Positions 5,833-8,771 of a stretch of 8,771 bases of DNA are shown piece after piece. The position numbers and the translations under genes are program-made. The notes beneath the pieces were generated by a model. That model did no database searches and was not told where the DNA came from. It saw only the letters and a program-made list of their open reading frames with translations. The DNA is taken from the NCBI GenBank assembly GCA_047618505.1, contig JBLHLB010000160.1, forward strand, positions 1 to 8,771. Reading direction: 5' to 3'. Source of the stretch: JBLHLB01 sp047618505. Lineage in GTDB: Bacteria; Planctomycetota; UBA1135; GCA-002686595. How positions within the stretch are numbered: position 1 is the first letter of the stretch; each line of letters begins with the position of its first letter.

Positions 5833-7413
5833 TCACTCCCATTCAATCGTGCCCGGAGGCTTCGAGGTGATGTCGAGAACTACACGGTTGATCCCGCGCA
5901 CCTCGTTGGAGATCCGGTTGGAGATGCGCGCCAGAATTTCCATGGGTAGCTGCACCCAATCCGCGGTCATGGCGTCTTCGGACTGCACGATGCGCAGGGC
6001 ACAGGCTTCCTCATAGGTGCGCGCGTCACCCATCACGCCGACGGAACGCACGGGAAGCAGCACAGCGAAGTACTGCCAAAGGCCCACGTGCAGGCCGGCC
6101 GCTTCGATTTCCGAAGTGACGATGTGGTCCGCCTCGCGCAGCACGGCGAGACGCTCTGGGCTGCACTCCCCTAGGCAGCGCACCGCAAGACCGGGACCGG
6201 GGAAGGGCTGCCGATCGACAACTTCCGAAGCAAGTCCAAGGTGACGACCGATGGCCCGAACCTCGTCCTTGAAGAGTTCGCGCAGGGGCTCCACCAACTC
6301 CATCTCCAGGTCGTCAGGTAGCCCACCGACGTTGTGGTGACTCTTAATCACAGCTGTGTTCCCGCCGTGCACGTTGATCGACTCGATCACATCGGGGTAG
6401 AGCGTGCCTTGCCCCAGGAATCCCGCATCGCGGAAGCGCTTAGCCTCCTCGCGGAAAACCTCGACGAACTCATGCCCAATGATCTTGCGCTTACGCTCGG
6501 GATCGATCACGCCCGCTAGCTTCGTAAGGAAGCGATCCTTGGCGTCAACCACCGTCAAATCCATCTTGAAATTGTTGCCGAAGAGCTTCTCCACGGCCTC
6601 ACGCTCGCCCTTCCGTAGAAGGCCGTTGTCCACAAAGATACAGTGCAGACGATCGCCGATGGCCTGCTGAACAATGACCGATGCGACAGAGCTGTCGACG
6701 CCGCCCGAAAGTCCCAAGACCACTTCGCCTTCCTCGCCAACCTGGACGCGGATCTTCTCGACCTCGCGATCGGCAATGGAGCCCGGCGTCCAATCACCGG
6801 CCAAGTCGCAGACACGCCAAATGAAGTTCTCGATCAGATCGCGGCCACGCACGGTGTGCGTGACTTCAGGGTGAAACTGCACGCCGAATAATCCCCGACC
6901 CGGATCGCCGACGGCTGCGAACTCGCAGGAGTCAGAACTGGCATAGGTTTCGAAGCCATCCGGGATGCTCGCCACCTTGTCACCGTGGCTCATCCAGACC
7001 ACGGTGTTGCCATCGACACCTTCGAAAATGTCCTTGGCCTTCTTAACACCGATGGGGGTGCGACCGAATTCGCGTTCCGCCGCCCCCTGCACGTCCCCAC
7101 CGAGGACTTGCATCATCCACTGCATGCCGTAGCAAATGCCCAGGATCGGAACGCCGAGTTCCAGCAGCTCCGCGGGGACCTCCGGGGCACCTTCGCCGTA
7201 CACAGAAGCGGGTCCGCCGGAGAGGATGATGCCGCCGAGGTTCATGCCCCGAGCGCGCTCGATTGCCAGGGCAGGCGGTGCGATCTCGGACCAGACATGC
7301 GCTTCGCGTACGCGACGTGCAATCAACTGTGCGTACTGTGCGCCTAGGTCGACGACTAGGACCCCGCGGGGTCCCGCAATGATCGCCGCTGCTGTTTTGG
7401 ATGTTGCGCCCAT
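5833..7413 (-). CDS. guaA: GMP synthase (glutamine-hydrolysing)
   Basis: GuaA aminates XMP to GMP using ATP and glutamine, the last step of guanine nucleotide synthesis, in the cytoplasm. The 526 residues match the usual two-domain bacterial enzyme. The class I glutamine amidotransferase domain comes first (about 17-200), with nucleophile C94 in GICYGMQ and H181/E183 in QFHPEV completing the triad. The ATP-pyrophosphatase domain follows with the PP-loop SGGVDS at 236-241. The C-terminal XMP-binding and dimerisation domain contains KSHHNVGGLP, RQPFPGPGLAVR and the terminal ITSKPPGTIEWE. The start is ATG 7413, with 16 residues before the conserved VLVVDLGAQY; the ribosome-binding site is weak. 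guaB ends 81 bp upstream on the same strand, so the two are probably one operon. The 3' end abuts the right MITE-like copy. Confidence 0.98.
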   Translation of the reverse strand: MGATSKTAAAIIAGPRGVLVVDLGAQYAQLIARRVREAHVWSEIAPPALAIERARGMNLGGIILSGGPASVYGEGAPEVPAELLELGVPILGICYGMQWMMQVLGGDVQGAAEREFGRTPIGVKKAKDIFEGVDGNTVVWMSHGDKVASIPDGFETYASSDSCEFAAVGDPGRGLFGVQFHPEVTHTVRGRDLIENFIWRVCDLAGDWTPGSIADREVEKIRVQVGEEGEVVLGLSGGVDSSVASVIVQQAIGDRLHCIFVDNGLLRKGEREAVEKLFGNNFKMDLTVVDAKDRFLTKLAGVIDPERKRKIIGHEFVEVFREEAKRFRDAGFLGQGTLYPDVIESINVHGGNTAVIKSHHNVGGLPDDLEMELVEPLRELFKDEVRAIGRHLGLASEVVDRQPFPGPGLAVRCLGECSPERLAVLREADHIVTSEIEAAGLHVGLWQYFAVLLPVRSVGVMGDARTYEEACALRIVQSEDAMTADWVQLPMEILARISNRISNEVRGINRVVLDITSKPPGTIEWE

Positions 7414-7460
7414 TTGTAGGGTGAGTTTCGCTTGGCTGTTAGGTTCGTTGATTGTGCGAA

Positions 7461-7486
7461 AGAAAACGGCGGGATCAGGCCTCCCG
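7461..7486 (-). terminator. Possible weak terminator or attenuator between guaB and guaA
   Basis: On the minus strand a 5-bp stem (CGGGA/TCCCG, 7482-7486 with 7470-7474) with a 7-nt loop is followed by CCG and then TTTTCTTTC. It lies 8 bp after the guaB stop codon. The stem is short and separated from the T-run, so termination would be partial at best, leaving room for readthrough into guaA. Confidence 0.3.
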
Positions 7487-7494
7487 GACGGCCC

Positions 7495-8771
7495 CTACTC
7501 CTGGAAGTAGTTGGGCGATTCCTTGGTGATCGTCACGTCGTGAGGATGACTCTCCCGCTGACCCGCGGCCGTGACGCGCACGAATTGGGCGCGCTCCCAC
7601 AGTTCCGGGATCGTCGGCGAACCGGAGTAGCCCATACCCGCCCGCACGCCACCGACCAACTGGTAGACGAAGGGGCCGAGCTTGCCCTTTGAGGGAACCA
7701 TGCCTTCGATTCCTTCGGGCACGAGCTTGTCAGCTTCGGTCACATCTCCCTGGCGATAGCGCTCCTTGCCGCCCTCGACCATGGCGCCGAGGGAGCCCAT
7801 GCCACGCACGGCTTTGAAGGTCCGTCCCTTGTAGAGAATCGTCTCGCCGGGGCTTTCTTCAACGCCCGCGAAGAGGCTGCCGATCATTGCACAGGAGGCG
7901 CCTGCCGCCAGGGCCTTGACCACATCGCCAGAGAAGCGAATGCCGCCGTCGGCGATGACCGGAACATCCGTGCCTGCCAAAGCGCGGGCAACAGAGCGCA
8001 CAGCGGTGAATTGGGGAACTCCGACGCCGGCCACGATTCGAGTGGTGCAGATTGAGCCTGGGCCAATCCCGACTTTGACGCCGTCAACACCGGCGTCGAG
8101 CAGCTCCTTGGCCGCTTGCCCCGTGGCGACGTTCCCTGCCACTACGTCGACGGAGTGCGTGGCCTTGAGCTTGCGAACGGTCTCGATGACGTTCTTGCTG
8201 TGGCCGTGGGCCGTGTCAACGACCAGTACGTCAACGCCCGCCTCCACGAGACCAACGGCGCGATCGTAATCGTGCACACCGATAGCCGCGCCAACGCGCA
8301 GGCGACCCCGGGAGTCTGTGGCGGAACGCGGGAAAGCCTCGAGCATATCGAGGTCCTTCATGGTCACTAGGCCCGCCAGGCGGCCATCCGGCTCGGCGAT
8401 GATCAGCTTCTCCACCTTTCTACGCAACATCATCTGGCGAGCGTCCTCCTGGGAAGTTCCCGGGGGCGCTGTGACCAAGTGGTCCTTGGTCATGACCTCG
8501 CGCACCAGGGTGTCTTCGCTGGTCTCGAAACGGCAGTCGCGGCGCGTCAAAATGCCGACCACACGATCGTCTGTAACAATCGGCAGGCCCGAAATGTTGT
8601 GGCGGCGCATCACTTCGCGCGCCTCTGCCATGGCCGCTTCCGGCCCCAGGGTGACGGGATCTTCGATCACACCGTTGGCTGAGCGCTTGACCTTGTCGAC
8701 CTCTCGGATCTGGCCCTCAAGACCCAGGTTACGGTGGATGATTCCGATACCCCCCTCACGGGCCAGGCTAA
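7495..8771 (-). CDS. guaB: IMP dehydrogenase (5'-truncated by the window edge)
   Basis: GuaB oxidises IMP to XMP with NAD+, the committed step to guanine nucleotides. The frame continues without a stop to the right edge: upstream of the GTG at 8670 it still reads family sequence (LAREGGIGIIHRNLGLEGQI, then REVDKVKRSANGVI), so that GTG is an internal Val codon. About 425 residues are visible, and roughly 65 N-terminal ones are missing compared with a typical 490-residue enzyme. Two CBS domains come first (ISGLPIVTDDRVVGILTRRD, and VEKLIIAEPDGRLAGLVTMKD). The barrel follows, with DTAHGHS, the catalytic loop GIGPGSICTTR (Cys codon at 8047-8049), PVIADGGIRFSGD, the SLGAMVEGGKERYRQ flap and the ESHPHDVTITKE tail. 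It is the first visible gene of a guaB-guaA pair; its promoter lies outside the window. Confidence 0.98.
   Translation of the reverse strand, partial: SLAREGGIGIIHRNLGLEGQIREVDKVKRSANGVIEDPVTLGPEAAMAEAREVMRRHNISGLPIVTDDRVVGILTRRDCRFETSEDTLVREVMTKDHLVTAPPGTSQEDARQMMLRRKVEKLIIAEPDGRLAGLVTMKDLDMLEAFPRSATDSRGRLRVGAAIGVHDYDRAVGLVEAGVDVLVVDTAHGHSKNVIETVRKLKATHSVDVVAGNVATGQAAKELLDAGVDGVKVGIGPGSICTTRIVAGVGVPQFTAVRSVARALAGTDVPVIADGGIRFSGDVVKALAAGASCAMIGSLFAGVEESPGETILYKGRTFKAVRGMGSLGAMVEGGKERYRQGDVTEADKLVPEGIEGMVPSKGKLGPFVYQLVGGVRAGMGYSGSPTIPELWERAQFVRVTAAGQRESHPHDVTITKESPNYFQE

Noticed and set aside
5752..5949. Plus-strand open frame starting MGNLSPYQAI, matched by a similar MGNLSPCQAI peptide on the minus strand near 5070
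   Set aside because: The similarity comes from the two inverted element copies. The frame runs on antisense to the end of guaA, and nothing supports translation.

Overview
The window is about 8.8 kb of high-GC bacterial chromosome. It carries six clear protein genes plus one small orphan gene. All are on the minus strand except the orphan at 5279-5650. Nothing in the sequence fixes the taxon. A secreted SH3-repeat protein, a fused one-piece LarC, a ComF protein and a guaB-guaA pair would suit Planctomycetota or another poorly cultured high-GC Gram-negative lineage, but this is a weak inference.

Layout, right to left (the direction of transcription): guaB (IMP dehydrogenase) runs off the right edge without its N-terminus. 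It is followed after about 80 bp by guaA (GMP synthase). Together they form the GMP branch of purine synthesis. A short accessory island of about 0.8 kb (4.7-5.83 kb) then interrupts the minus-strand genes. It holds two inverted copies of a structured, MITE-like element of about 170-185 bp with terminal inverted repeats and CTAG at the ends. Between them lies one plus-strand gene for an unrecognised two-helix membrane protein. Beyond the left copy is a coding-like remnant whose reading frame is broken by a 20-bp tandem duplication. The minus-strand series then resumes: an unrecognised three-helix membrane protein, a ComF-family phosphoribosyltransferase with an N-terminal zinc ribbon, larC (nickel-pincer cofactor nickel insertase), and a secreted protein with two SH3-like domains. 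A 12-bp minisatellite in this last gene encodes a Leu-Val-Pro-Pro stretch just after the signal peptide.

The most unusual part is the island at 4757-5825. The two element copies are about 95% identical over a 110-bp core that can fold into nested hairpins. Their CTAG edges coincide with the stop codons of both adjacent plus-strand reading frames, and the right copy almost exactly fills the space between two convergent genes. No transposase, integrase, tRNA, rRNA or CRISPR array is visible.
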